A stretch of DNA of 60,000 bases. It comes from Mesostigma viride (Eukaryota > Streptophyta > Mesostigmatophyceae > Mesostigmatales > Mesostigmataceae). A program made the translations under genes and the position numbers. The stretch spans positions 241,683 to 301,682 of the forward strand of contig RPFO01000359.1 in NCBI GenBank assembly GCA_009746045.1, written 5' to 3'. Of this stretch, positions 21,723 to 31,840 are shown in pieces. Numbering within the stretch: the first letter of the stretch is position 1; every line of letters begins with the position of its first letter. The notes under the pieces were generated by a model. The model saw only the letters and a program-made list of their open reading frames with translations. It was not told the origin of the DNA and did no database searches.

Positions 21723-22250
21723 ATGGCCTCTGAGGCTTCAGAGACCCCGACGAGCTTCCAGGACGAGACCTTCGCCGAGACGCGGGAAGAGCAGGTGGAC
21801 CTGGTCAAGACGATTCGAAAAGGACAGCCGTTGAACGACGAACAGAAAAAGGCCCTACGTGACAAGATGAGGATTTATCAACAGCGCTCAAAGGCAGAGA
21901 GGGAGAAGAGACGGAACGATGAAAAGGAGGCAGAGATAACGAAGCGCAAGGTCCTCGCAAAGTAACTGGAAATCCAGCGACAAAGGCTCGTTGAACTCGA
22001 GCTGCAAGAAGCTCGAAACAAATCGCGCATCGAACGCCTTCTTGCGGAAGACAGCGTCGCCTCGACCCCCGCCGACACGCCGAAACCGAGAAGGGGGCGA
22101 AAACCAAGGGAGTCAGAGCCGGACACCCCGCCACCCCCGATCAAGACCCGCCAGCTTCCACCGCCACCCCCGCCCCCTGTCGCGATGACCCCGTACGAGA
22201 TTCGCATGGCCGCCATCCGCGCATCCCTTCTAGCTTCACTGGACGAATAA
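21723..22250 (+). pseudogene. Viral coiled-coil / proline-rich protein with an in-frame stop
   Basis: The frame starts at 21723 (MASEASETPTSF) and is open to 22250, 176 codons, except for a single TAA at 21963-21965. Before the stop it is a highly charged helix (QQRSKAEREKRRNDEKEAEI). Right after it the same style continues (LEIQRQRLVELELQEARNK), so the stop sits inside one continuous coiled coil. A C-to-T change in a CAA codon would explain it. The second half is Pro/Arg-rich with RRGRKPR and a run of prolines, then ends MAAIRASLLASLDE. The packaging ATPase starts 13 bases later. The function is unknown. A virion or scaffolding role is a guess. Confidence 0.72.
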
Positions 22251-22263
22251 AAATGTCTTAAGA

Positions 22264-23148
22264 ATGGTAATGGCTGTCATCGAAGAGCGACGAATTCAAT
22301 CGCTGGAGAATAGGGACATCAAGCAACGATACGCCCCTCAGCGCCCCGCCCCGCAAAACATGCCGAGCTTGCACTTCATTGCCAACTTTTGCGGGGCGAG
22401 GCGTTCGGGAAAAACAACCGCGGCGGTCAACATGGCGAAAACTTATTTCACTAACAACTCATTCGACAAGCTCTACCTTATCAGTGGATCCGCACACACG
22501 GAGCCAAAGTACAAAGAGCTCCCCGAGCCAGTGATGGAGATGGAAGTGTACTCCAACCTGGCATTCGATGGAATGGTGGATCACATCAAATCTGACCTCC
22601 ACGAGTACGAACGGTACAAGGACGATCTCAGGGTGTGGGAAACGTTTCAACGCGAATACGTCCACGGAAAGAAAAACGAAGATTTGATGGAGCTGTCGAT
22701 GTATCTGCGTCTAGACGCCATGAACTGGACGAAACCCGAGACCAGGTTCGAGCACGGCCCCCCTAGCTCACTGATTCTGATTGACGATATGCAAGGGAGC
22801 GCACTCTACCAAAGCTCTTCCAAGAACGCTGTCGCGGCTTTTGCTTTCAAGCACAGGCATTTCCTAACGAGTATGATTTTCCTTACGCAAGCGTACACCA
22901 GCGGTGGTGTCCCTAGAGCAGTGCGAGCCAATATAAGTTTTCTGGCTCTCTTTCGCACAAAAGACCACAGGGCCGCGCGTCAGATCGCGGAAGAGAGCGC
23001 AGGAGCCGTGGCGCCAGACGAGTTTCTCGCGCTGTGGGATCACGCCGTCAAGGACGACCCTCATAGGTTTTTCGGGATCGACTTCCACCAACGCGACCCG
23101 AAAAAAATGTTTCGAAAGAACTTCAATGTTTTCTTGTCGATAAAATAA
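22264..23148 (+). CDS. FtsK/A32-like genome-packaging ATPase
   Basis: This 294-residue protein of the FtsK-HerA superfamily packages viral DNA into the capsid at the cost of ATP. Walker A is GARRSGKTT at residues 44-52, and Walker B is LILIDD at 170-175 followed by MQGS. A TQAYTSGGVPRAVRANI segment downstream fits the sensor/arginine-finger region seen in virophage and PLV ATPases. Length and motif spacing match the family (about 250-300 residues). The frame is intact and is the clearest viral hallmark gene here. Another ATG lies three codons in. A hairpin with a T-run follows the stop within about 50 bases. Confidence 0.9.
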   Translation: MVMAVIEERRIQSLENRDIKQRYAPQRPAPQNMPSLHFIANFCGARRSGKTTAAVNMAKTYFTNNSFDKLYLISGSAHTEPKYKELPEPVMEMEVYSNLAFDGMVDHIKSDLHEYERYKDDLRVWETFQREYVHGKKNEDLMELSMYLRLDAMNWTKPETRFEHGPPSSLILIDDMQGSALYQSSSKNAVAAFAFKHRHFLTSMIFLTQAYTSGGVPRAVRANISFLALFRTKDHRAARQIAEESAGAVAPDEFLALWDHAVKDDPHRFFGIDFHQRDPKKMFRKNFNVFLSIK

Positions 23149-23181
23149 ATTTCTCTGATTATAATTGTCTATTTGTCCAGA

Positions 23182-23222
23182 GGCCTCAATTGAGGCCTTT
23201 TGGCTCAATTGAGGCCTTTTTT
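23182..23222 (+). terminator. Twin hairpin with T-run after the ATPase gene
   Basis: GGCCTCAATTGAGGCC at 23182-23197 followed by TTTT, then GGCTCAATTGAGGCC at 23202-23216 followed by TTTTTT. These would form stable RNA hairpins just downstream of the ATPase stop. 3'-end formation or transcript release is inferred. Hairpin 3' signals are known in some giant viruses and virophages. Confidence 0.55.
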
Positions 23223-23479
23223 ACCAAGATCTCACAAAGTACGGTATTTTGGCGGGAAGGACCGGTCCTATGGGTCGTCCGGCCCCAGTGGCGCGAATCT
23301 GGTACATGTGCTGAGCGTCCTGACCCGTTGGGGTCGACAGGGGTCGACGGTTACTGAAAAATACGTGAGGTGGAAAAGTACCTATTTTGGCCACTTTCGT
23401 GCAACGGGACGAGGAATTTTCACGAATGCACGACCATGGCGGCCTCGAGTAAAATGGACCGTATGGCCACGTTCGTGCA

Positions 23480-23914
23480 TCATTTCGAGCAGTATGGAGC
23501 GCGTTGGGCAGATAAATTATCCTTGAAGCTAGCCCGACCGCTAAATGTGTCAAAAGCCGATTTATAAATTCGTGGGGTCGTTATTTGTGTGCTGAATGCC
23601 AGGTTAGTGAAGTTCAGATGGGGCGTAGATGGCGTTGATAGTGCGCCTGCCAGCAGGACGATGCTTCGATATGGTGGGAAGGAGACTAGCGGAACGGCGG
23701 GGGGGGATGTTGGGGCAGCCGTGACTAAAGGGGCGCTGGTTATATTCGAGCCTTTTGTCGTGAATCCATAGGTAGAGGAAGGGGTGTTTTTAGCTAGGAA
23801 AAACTGGGTTGCGGACAATAAACGCGCGCGCGCCCCCAGATATGGGAGCGCAAGTATGCGAACAGCGCTGGTGAGGCCGCTGCAGCCGCTTTCATACGTC
23901 AATGGACGACGCAT
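23480..23914 (-). CDS. Hypothetical protein, possible viral gene
   Basis: This 144-codon ORF is convergent with the ATPase gene. It is rich in Ser, Thr, Pro and Ala with a hydrophobic stretch around residues 60-92 (VTAAPTSPPAVPLVSFPP). It has no motif I recognise. It lies in a 1.8-kb region that otherwise looks non-coding, so it may be chance, but it is the longest frame there and fits the compact viral arrangement. Low confidence. Confidence 0.3.
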   Translation of the reverse strand: MRRPLTYESGCSGLTSAVRILALPYLGARARLLSATQFFLAKNTPSSTYGFTTKGSNITSAPLVTAAPTSPPAVPLVSFPPYRSIVLLAGALSTPSTPHLNFTNLAFSTQITTPRIYKSAFDTFSGRASFKDNLSAQRAPYCSK

Positions 23915-24907
23915 GGAGCGTCTGTCCGGCCAGATTAGCGGGCTGCATCGCTTCCGGACAACTTGAAAACGCCGAGCTTGAACAGCTTTTCTGATGCAGC
24001 CACGTTCAGCGCCAACGCATATGCGTGCTTAGTGATCCCGGGTGTGAGGGGTGTGAAAGGTAAGTGCGTCCTGGTGGTAGAAAGGGAATGGCATCGATTT
24101 GCTTGTGATATCGCCAGTTTTTAGCTGCCTATCGGCGCCTAATGCCGAGGTGACGTAAGGCAGGCTATCTTACTTCGTGCAGTGCTCTGCGGCTGGCCCC
24201 CACTGTGTAGACGTGTTTGCTTTCCATAAGAAGCATGGCAGGTCCTGCCATGCTGGCCATGTCTCAGGCAACCCTTGCAAAGCTTAAAATCAAGCTAGAG
24301 GTCTAGAAGACAGTGCAAATGGTGTCCAGTTATGCTTGTATATCTTGCCATGTGCTGTTCATCTGCTGCCGCGGCAGCAAACCCCTGTCAGAATATACCG
24401 TAACAACGTAGATATTGGGGCTATGTGAGTGAAGCTAAGCGCTTGGAAGGTCACACCTATCATTATAATGCATGATCCTTGTGCGTGTTTGTAATAGAGG
24501 CTTTGGATTCCTCATAGTTACGTGCAATACCCATGGCAGGCTGTTGCTGCCTGCAGTGCTGCGCGACAGCCCCGGCCGTGCAATTGTGTATGAGGCGTCC
24601 CTTGGGGGAGCATGCCATGTCATGCCATGCTTACCGTGTTGTGGGGAAACCTCGAAAGGTCCAAAAGACACCTAAGAGGCAGAGGGAACTGAGTACTACC
24701 GCCTTTTTTCTGCTTGCATCTATGGTCATGCTGTGTTTATGGTGCCACCGCAGCGACACCCTGTTTTGTCAAATCATAATTAAATAGGTATTGGGGCTAT
24801 ATGACTGATGTTAAGTGCTGGCAACCCCAAAACAATCATAATAATGCATGGCCTATGCTCATATTTGGAAAAAAGTTGTTTGGCTGCATGCAACACCCAA
24901 TATAAAA
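23915..24907. other. Non-coding region with degenerate internal repeats
   Basis: No supported gene. Two related segments near 24410-24480 and 24783-24855 share TATTGGGGCTAT...GCTAAGCGC/TTAAGTGCTGG and ATAATGCATG. The region is less dense than the flanking viral sequence and could be a host-derived or transposon-derived insert between the two hairpin sites. Confidence 0.45.
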
Positions 24908-24909
24908 AA

Positions 24910-24925
24910 GGCCTCAATTGAGGCC
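24910..24925. promoter_or_regulatory. Third copy of the GGCCTCAATTGAGGCC palindrome
   Basis: The same 16-bp palindrome as at 23182-23197, flanked by AAAAAA on the left and TTTT on the right, so it could end transcripts from either side. It sits 30 bases before the ATG at 24955. Confidence 0.5.
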
Positions 24926-24954
24926 TTTTCCTGGACATTGGGACATAATATAAC

Positions 24955-25300
24955 ATGGATCCTTCGCCCGTAAAACGATACACTGGCCTCGAGAAGGAGT
25001 ACGTTCTAGACACTCAAGCACTGCTTCGGTACTGCTCGGGATCCCGTCTCGGATCTAAAACGTTAGAACGTGTCGTTAGGATCCTTCAAGAAGCTGGCCA
25101 CAACGACACGATTCCGTCCACCTGTCACGATATGAAACCCGAAATCCGATTGGCTATCCTAGCCTTGGTGAGCGACAGGAGGCGTCCACGTGGTCGTTTA
25201 CCCTCCAAAACGGAAAAACGACACGAACCGAAGCGACCCAGAGGACGCCCAAGAATCCACCCCGTGGGGTATAAAAAGCCCCGAGCAAAAAAAATGTCTC
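24955..25300 (+). CDS. AT-hook-like basic ORF, possibly the N-terminal part of the recombinase
   Basis: The ORF starts at the ATG at 24955 (MDPSPVKRYTGLEKEY) 30 bases after the palindrome. Residues 80-105 contain two GRP-type AT-hook cores (RRPRGRLP and KRPRGRPRIH), suggesting minor-groove DNA binding. The frame formally runs to 25449, but after the A-run at 25287-25294 the plausible protein continues in the recombinase frame. One base fewer in the eight As would fuse the two. It is either a separate small DNA-binding protein or a frameshifted recombinase N-terminus. Confidence 0.5.
25270..25278 (+). promoter_or_regulatory. TATA-like box upstream of the recombinase
   Basis: TATAAAAAG lies 23 bases before the ATG at 25301 and 38 before the ATG at 25316. 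It also reads as codons in the upstream AT-hook frame, so its role is uncertain. Confidence 0.35.
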
Positions 25301-26584
25301 ATGTTCAGTCATCAAATGACGGTGACTATAGAAGAGCGTCGCGAGCAGTGGCGACGGGCTCAAGCGAAGAGGCGAGCCATCGCCCGCGACCAGACGAACT
25401 GCATCTCGGCCAAGAGCAAGGTGAAGAAGGGCGTTTGGAATCCGAGTGACCGATGGATCGCGAACAACCAGGGGTGCGCGGACAAAATCGGCTTGGAAGC
25501 GACCTCTCCACCCTCGCCGGAACCGGCCCCTCCCGGCGAAACTACCGCGCGAGTTAGCGATGGGCGATATTGGACGTTCAACGAGGCCGTCGCCGCAGCG
25601 GATGCCCGGCCAGAGCATCACGAGCCTGGAAGGCCCTCTAAAGAGCGAGGGGCGACGCGCAGAACCGCGAAAGGTTACATCGGCAGGCTGCGAGTTCTTC
25701 TCGACAAAATGGGGTGCTCGCAAGACGAGTCGGTCGACTGCCTCGCCGACACCGCCCTTGTTCTTCGCGTCGTCCACGAGACCTCGGAACCCAAACGCAA
25801 TCTCGCGCATTCGAAAGAGGACGCGTGGAGGGAGAACGAGAAGAACCTTCTTGGAGTCGTCAACGGGGTGAATCGAATGATGCCATCCGAGAAGAGGCTC
25901 CCGCGCGACGTGACAGACGCATACGCTGCCCGAATCGGTGAGCTGAAGGTCGGCGATCTCGACAGGAAGTTCTACAGGGCCGAGAACAAGCCCCTGAGAC
26001 ACACGTACGAGCAGCTCCAGCGCATCGCCGCCGCCGAGTACAAAAAGGACCCGGCCTCCGACGCAGCTCTGATGGGTCTTCTCTATCTGTCTGGTGAGAA
26101 ATTGCCTCCGACCAGGTACGACCACGATCAGATGCGCATCGTCGGGTCTATCGACGAGCTCGGGCCGCACGAGAACGGATACATTCCTAGCGAGCATCGC
26201 ATCATCATCAAAAAATTCAAGACGCGAGAGACTTTCGGCGTCTACGACTTCAAGATCCCAGATGGGTACTCTAAGCTGATTAACGCACTGGGGGCGAGAG
26301 CTAACCAGGCGTACGTATTCGAGGACCCGAGGTCTCCGGGCAATCCAATAGATCACACCCTGTATAGCAGCCGCTATAACCGCATCTACCACGGAATCGA
26401 TGCAACGAGGCAGGCGTACATCACCCGTTTTCTGAAAGGCGCGTCGTGGCAAAAGCGAAAATGGGCTGGTGACTTGATGGGACACGACGTGCTCACAGGA
26501 GCCCTTTACGAGCGACAAGGGGGTGAGTTCACCCCCCAGGGTGGCGAGACTGGCGGACGTCGGCTGAGGCCGAGGAAAAAGTAG
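25301..26584 (+). CDS. Tyrosine recombinase / integrase
   Basis: Counting from the ATG at 25301 (MFSHQMTVTIEERRE), this 427-residue protein has the catalytic layout of the phage-type tyrosine recombinase family. It has an Arg in LPPTRYDH (about residue 272), Lys in IIIKKFKT (about 304), an R-x-x-Y box in DATRQAYITRF (about 370), GHD (394-396) and the likely nucleophile Tyr in GALYER (about 403). The N-terminal part is basic and probably forms the arm/core-binding domain. PLVs and virophages often carry such an enzyme for integration. The frame is also open upstream to 25190 without a better start. The protein looks intact, unlike its neighbours. Confidence 0.82.
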   Translation: MFSHQMTVTIEERREQWRRAQAKRRAIARDQTNCISAKSKVKKGVWNPSDRWIANNQGCADKIGLEATSPPSPEPAPPGETTARVSDGRYWTFNEAVAAADARPEHHEPGRPSKERGATRRTAKGYIGRLRVLLDKMGCSQDESVDCLADTALVLRVVHETSEPKRNLAHSKEDAWRENEKNLLGVVNGVNRMMPSEKRLPRDVTDAYAARIGELKVGDLDRKFYRAENKPLRHTYEQLQRIAAAEYKKDPASDAALMGLLYLSGEKLPPTRYDHDQMRIVGSIDELGPHENGYIPSEHRIIIKKFKTRETFGVYDFKIPDGYSKLINALGARANQAYVFEDPRSPGNPIDHTLYSSRYNRIYHGIDATRQAYITRFLKGASWQKRKWAGDLMGHDVLTGALYERQGGEFTPQGGETGGRRLRPRKK

Positions 26585-26780
26585 ATAGTTCTCCCGTGGG
26601 AAATTTTCACGAGTGTCGAAAAGTATATTCTAAAATGCATGCAATGTGCATGAAATAAAAAAGTTCCATGGGATCATTTTTCTCAAGGTTCGAGGTTCGA
26701 GTTTTGTGTGTTTTTAGACGAACTGAATATTTTTTAATCCAAACTTTTTTTTCTAAACATACGATATACAGCCTTCAAAG
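26585..26780 (+). promoter_or_regulatory. A/T-rich intergenic region before the primase gene
   Basis: 196 bases with no ORF, rich in T and A runs (TATTTTTTAATCC, CTTTTTTTTCTAAACAT, ACGATATACA) directly ahead of the ATG at 26781. A promoter is inferred from position only. Confidence 0.35.
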
Positions 26781-27629
26781 ATGGTCTCGAACTTCAACCT
26801 GCATGACGACACGGTCGACCGACACGACGTAACCGACAAGCCGACACGATTCGATTCCTCGTGGGAGATCTCCCACGGGAATAAAGGCGGACTCTCCCAC
26901 GACAATCCGCACTCTCGCACTCACACCACCATGGAGGCTCCCGGTCCACCCACGGCCTCCAAGGTGATCAAGCTCTCGCGGAAGATGAAGTCTAAGAATT
27001 GGGACGCTCTCGACTACCCTCTCACGGCAGCTCTCGACATAATTCGATACGGTGACCAGTGGTGCGAGGCGTTGACGGAGTCCGACATCGTCAAGCCATA
27101 CCTCGATTACGACCTGGGTTTCGACCACGAGGAAGCAGACCCTGGAGTCACGATTGACGAGCTGCTTAACGACATCGCCGAGAATTTCAACATCGACGCG
27201 CGCAACATCGAGGTAGCCACGCGCGAGCCGCGGTGGTGCGAGAAGAAGAATACAAAAGGAGAAATTACGAAGCGGGTGTACAAATACTCGTTCCGTTTTT
27301 TCATCCAGAACAAGAAAGTCTTGGTGAAGGACATGGGCCGCCTGATGCAAGCGGGTCTTTTGCAAATGCCTGGATGGGACAAGGGGATTTACAAGACAAA
27401 TCAGCTGCTGAACTGCATTCACAATCGCAAGGATCCAGCAATTGACGCTCATTGTCCTCTGCTCCTGCCAGTTGACGAACTGACGCCACTCGAGGCGTTT
27501 GTTGTGCAGGTCGTGAGCGACGACGCGCAATGGCTGCCTGTCGACGACCTAACCGATGGTATCGAGCCTCCAGCAAAAAAAGGGAAAAAGTCGAGCGGTG
27601 GCAAGCGTGACGTTGGACGCCCTTCGACG
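26781..27629 (+). pseudogene. Primase-helicase, N-terminal primase part (split by repeat insertion)
   Basis: The frame opens at the ATG at 26781; a second ATG at codon 51 (MEAPGPP) could be the real start. The segment KPYLDYDLGFD (about residues 105-115) gives a D-x-D pair, and KYSFRFFIQNKKV (168-180) follows, a pattern like archaeo-eukaryotic-type primases such as PrimPol relatives. The end is basic (AKKGKKSSGGKRDVGRP). The ORF stops at 27644 only because it enters the inserted repeat at 27631. It continues at 29625. In viruses of this type the primase makes RNA/DNA primers and is fused to a superfamily 3 helicase. Confidence 0.75.
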
Positions 27630-27630
27630 A

Positions 27631-29050
27631 TCGGATTTCTTTGAAAAGAGTTTCTCGAAGTGAGGCGGGGAATAAGGCCGCTCACGGGAGCCGCCTGGAT
27701 GGTCGGCTGAACCGGGCGGGTTTGGCAGATGTAACCGGATTTGGCTAATGGCTGGCGACCTGGAATTGTTAGTAGGGGCAGTGGCCCTATTGTGCTACAA
27801 TCTCGAAACAATCTTATGCTTAAAGTTTGACAGGGCCGGGTTTGTTGAACCGGTTTGTTGAATGATAATTAGAACCTTTCGGAAAGGGTATTTGATTGGT
27901 TGTTGTTTTTGTGGTACGGTAGGTGTCGCTACATTCTCAGGTTGGCGTGTTAAGTTAAGCTCGGTTGCTGATGTCAGCCCCGTGCTAGGGCAGTTTGACT
28001 ACTTTGGCGGCGTAGTGACATTGTTGTGGTCTTTTTTCTTGTAAACGTTGGCTGAGCGCCGACGGCTGAGGCTATGGCGGTACAAGAAGTGCCTCACCAG
28101 CCTTGCGCTCAGCATGGGTGCGGGGCTAAAATTTGTTAACCAAATTTCCGGCATCCATGATCCCTGGCTGCTTAAGGCGGTTGGGATTCATGGCTGCCAC
28201 TGGCCCGGAATTAATGTCCGGGTGATCGGGGTTTAAATGCGAAGCGGGGGCTGATGCATTATTTAATGGCTGGTTTGTTTGAAAGAAACGGCCAGCTGGC
28301 CGGGTTGGGCAAGGGCTAGCTTGCTTGATGGTTCCGTACCTGGGGATGCTTGCGCCTCGGGTTGGGCTGTCGGCAGGCTGGCCTGCCTTTGAGTTGTCTC
28401 GTACCTGGAAATGCTTGCATTCCGGGTTGGGCTTGGCTTGAGGGCCGCCGCGGCTCGGGGGGGTAAAAAATTTAAGTCACCGTTGTGGGACACGGAGCCT
28501 CGGCGCAGGAGGCAAGGGCTGAAAGCCAACTTGATTTCGTAATCAGTGGTATTTCCACTTTTTTGTACGGAAGGAGTGTTTATGTGCTCGGCACTAGGTT
28601 GGTTGCTCTTCAAAAAAGTTGTAAACTGGGCGTCGGCTGGAATCAGCGGCGCCAGTCAGCAGCTTTTGCTTTGACTTTGTGTTCCGCGACAGCACCCCTT
28701 AGCGGACCAGAGAAGAGGTCGGCAACGAGGTCAGCGGGGGCCCCCGAGTGGGGTCAAAAATGCGAGCTGTGTCGATTGACAGTGCATGAATTTTTGTGCA
28801 TTCACAGTCGCTGGGAATTAAATCTGTTTTCTGGCAACGGAGAGCGCCCATCGCGACAGGACAGCTTTTGACGGGAAAGGAAATGGTGCTTCTTTAGCGG
28901 ACCGGAGGGCCAGGAAGGGGAGGTTGGGTAATCGCGAGCCATGCCTAAGGAGTTCTTAATAGCGGTTCTGTAACCGCTACCTGTCTGTATGCATCTACTT
29001 ATTGTTTTAACAAAGATGCTGGTGACTATGGTGAGCAAACGGGTGTATGA
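27631..29050. repeat. Non-coding repeat element, full copy (A-X-B)
   Basis: This 1420-bp unit has three parts: A (27631-28042), X (28043-28925) and B (28926-29050). A and B recur with identical or near-identical sequence in the next copy. It contains no convincing ORF. Its flanks share only GA (27629-27630, 29049-29050, 29623-29624), so no proper target duplication is evident. It interrupts the primase-helicase gene. Confidence 0.85.
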
Positions 29051-29624
29051 TCGGATTTCTTTGAAAAGAGTTTCTCGAAGTGAGGCGGGGAATAAGGCCG
29101 CTCACGGGAGCCGCCTGGATGGTCGGCTGAACCGGGCGGGTTTGGCAGATGTAACCGGATTTGGCTAATGGCTGGCGACCTGGAATTGTTAGTAGGGGCA
29201 GTGGCCCTATTGTGCTACAATCTCGAAACAATCTTATGCTTAAAGTTTGACAGGGCCGGGTTTGTTGAACCGGTTTGTTGAATGATAATTAGAACCTTTC
29301 GGAAAGGGTATTTGATTGGTTGTTGTTTTTGTGGTACGGTAGGTGTCGCTACATTCTCAGGTTGGCGTGTTAAGTTAAGCTCGGTTGCTGATGTCAGCCC
29401 CGTGCTAGGGCAGTTTGACTACTTTGGCGGCGTAGTGACATTGTTGTGGTCTTTTTTCTTGTCCCACCCACCCACCCTCTTTGGTGGCCTGGTCTGCGCG
29501 GGTAATCGCGAGCCATGCCTAAGGAGTTCTTAATAGCGGTTCTGTAACCGCTACCTGTCTGTATGCATCTACTTATTGTTTTAACAAAGATGCTGGTGAC
29601 TATGGTGAGCAAACGGGTGTATGA
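29051..29624. repeat. Non-coding repeat element, internally deleted copy (A-x-B)
   Basis: A second tandem copy: A (29051-29462), a 37-base unrelated spacer, then B (29500-29624). The 883-base X segment of the first copy is missing. The array arose by tandem duplication plus deletion, or by repeated insertion at one site. Confidence 0.85.
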
Positions 29625-31225
29625 AGGGTTTTTGCCACTAGCAGCGACGAAATCACACACCTGGACAGCGACGATATCGCCGACGTCACTTCTCGCATCG
29701 TGGCCAGGTGGATCGAGTGTTACCCGAATTTTGAAGACCACGCGCTTGATGCTGCGAGCATTCACTACTCTAAGGACCGTGACAACTACGTCCTGCGCAC
29801 GTTCAGCCACTTGTGCCTCGGAGCTGGCCGCGAGCACGGGAGCAACCACACTTACCTCGTAGTATCGCGTGACGGCATCGTTCAGAAATGCCACGACTCG
29901 GACTGCCGCGACTTCTCGAGCGAAGTTGTCGCTCTCGGCGACGAACTCAAGTCTCTGCTTTTCCCATCCGAGGACGCCACGACATCATACATTCTCGCAC
30001 ACTTCGAGAATTCTCATCGCGGTGTAGCCGAGGCCTGTGTGATGGGATTTGCTGGGACTTGGCGGTACAGCGGTGGGTCGTTGTGGAATTTCAGGGACCA
30101 CAGGTGGCGCCAGCTGATGACTGACGAACCTCTGCGGAACGCCATCGCTGAGATGGACAAGCTCCCGTCCAAGTACCGGGAGGTGTCGCGCTATTTTTCT
30201 GAACGGCGTGACAAGGCCGAGTATCTGGGCGACGACAAGAAGGCGGCGTACTTCGAAGCCCTGGCTGACTCCGCTGTGAAGATCTCCCACAACTTGCGTG
30301 ACGGCCCTTACATCAACAACATCCGCAACGAGGTCAAGGGAATCATCTACGCCGAGCCAACCGAATTCGTGGAGAGGCTCGACAAAGATCCGCTGCTCCT
30401 GTGCTTCACTAACGGGGTTCTGGAACTCGCTACCATGACCCTGCGACCTGGACGGCCCGACGACATGATTTCCAAGCAGATGGGGCTTCCCTACACGCCA
30501 GACGCCGACACTTGTGCTATGGAAGTGAAGTTGGAGGAAATTTTCCCAGACGCTGTGACCCGGGCCCACTTCAAGCGTTTCCTTGGCTCACTGATGGTGG
30601 GGGACAATCGTGACGAGCAAGGATACTTCTGGAAGGGTTCAGGACGGAACGGGAAGGGCTTCCTGATGAGCGTCGTCAGGTCAGCGTACGGCGACAACGT
30701 GAACAACGTTCGTGCTGCTTTCTACACTTCGCAGGAGCGGGACAGCGACGTGGCGACGCCAGAAGTTTTGGGAATGCGCGGCATGCGCGTTGGTTTGACG
30801 AACGAGCTCCAGCGCAACGTCCCTATCGTGGCGTCGAAGTTCAAGAATATCACTGGCAACGGGGTCCTGAAGGCGCGTGCTCTCCACTCGAACGAATACG
30901 TGCAATTTCCTACGACGTTCAAGCTAGTTTTGGACACCAACAACGACGTGAAATTTGACGAGCACTGCGAGGGATTGTGGGACCGCGCTGTCATGTACCC
31001 TTTCGTGAGCAAGTTTTGCACGCAGGAGGAAATTGACGCGGAACCTGATCGTCAGCACATGAAGCTCATCGACACCACACTGGGCACTCGCGCCAAGGAG
31101 TTTGCGTTAGGATTGATGGCGATTTCGATTAGAGAGTGCGTAGTATACCTGGCAGCAAATAGCAAGGACGAGAGGTGGCCGCCTAGGTCGGAGGAGATGA
31201 GAGTCCTGAAGACGGACTCGAAGGT
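29625..31225 (+). pseudogene. Primase-helicase, D5/SF3 helicase part
   Basis: The frame is open from the repeat junction at 29625; the apparent start at 29700 (GTG) is not native. A zinc-binding-like C-H-x3-C (QKCHDSDCRDF) fits the primase C-terminal module. A D5 N-terminal-like region follows (PLLLCFTNGVLEL), then Walker A GSGRNGKG (about residues 313-320 counted from 29700), a TNEL box and the SF3 motif C KLVLDTNNDVKF. The enzyme would unwind viral DNA at forks as a hexamer. The frame reads into the LTR insertion at 31226, ending falsely at 31253. The true 3' end lies at 33942-34194. Confidence 0.88.
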
Positions 31226-31840
31226 TGTCAGGAATATGCCCCAATATGCCTGACAAGTCTAGCACTTACTAATCTAGATAAAGTTCGGGTAGTCCGTAGT
31301 TAAGTCAGAACAACCTACAACGCCAGTATGACTGCGTAGAGCTCATGTTTGGCTACAACTTTGCCACTAGAATCACCTTGATCTGAGCTCTAGGTAGAAA
31401 GTTATGAGTCTTTTCATATATATGTGCCTGGTCACTATACGGCACTATAGTACAATCCATGTCGTGTCATGTGGCGCATGGCCCATATAGGACAGGCGCC
31501 AATAATTCAATTCGTGGCACCTGGACCGTCAGCTAGGCGTACCTAATTCTGTCTGCCATGGTACAACCATGATTTGCCAGCAGGCAGCATCTAGCACTGG
31601 TTAAGTGTTGCCTAGCTGTCATGTTAAGTTAATTATGTTGTGGTCCTGCCGACCAGCCATATAGGTGGTGGCTGGGCTACACGCCAGACATCTTTTCTGA
31701 CCACCACTATTCTAGAAAATGGCACCTTTCAGCCATGGTGGTTGACAAAATATTTCCATCATGACAAAGTCGTAAATGAGGTCATCATTATTAATGTAAT
31801 ATCAACAACCTCCCATGGTCACAGCATGACATTTTTGACA
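31226..31840. repeat. Left LTR of the non-coding LTR element
   Basis: 615 bp, TG...CA termini, partner at 33322-33936. Confidence 0.9.

Noticed and set aside
27862-28044. ORF repeated at 29282-29533
   Set aside because: Non-coding repeat A read by chance. It lacks motifs and differs in length between copies only because the flanks differ.
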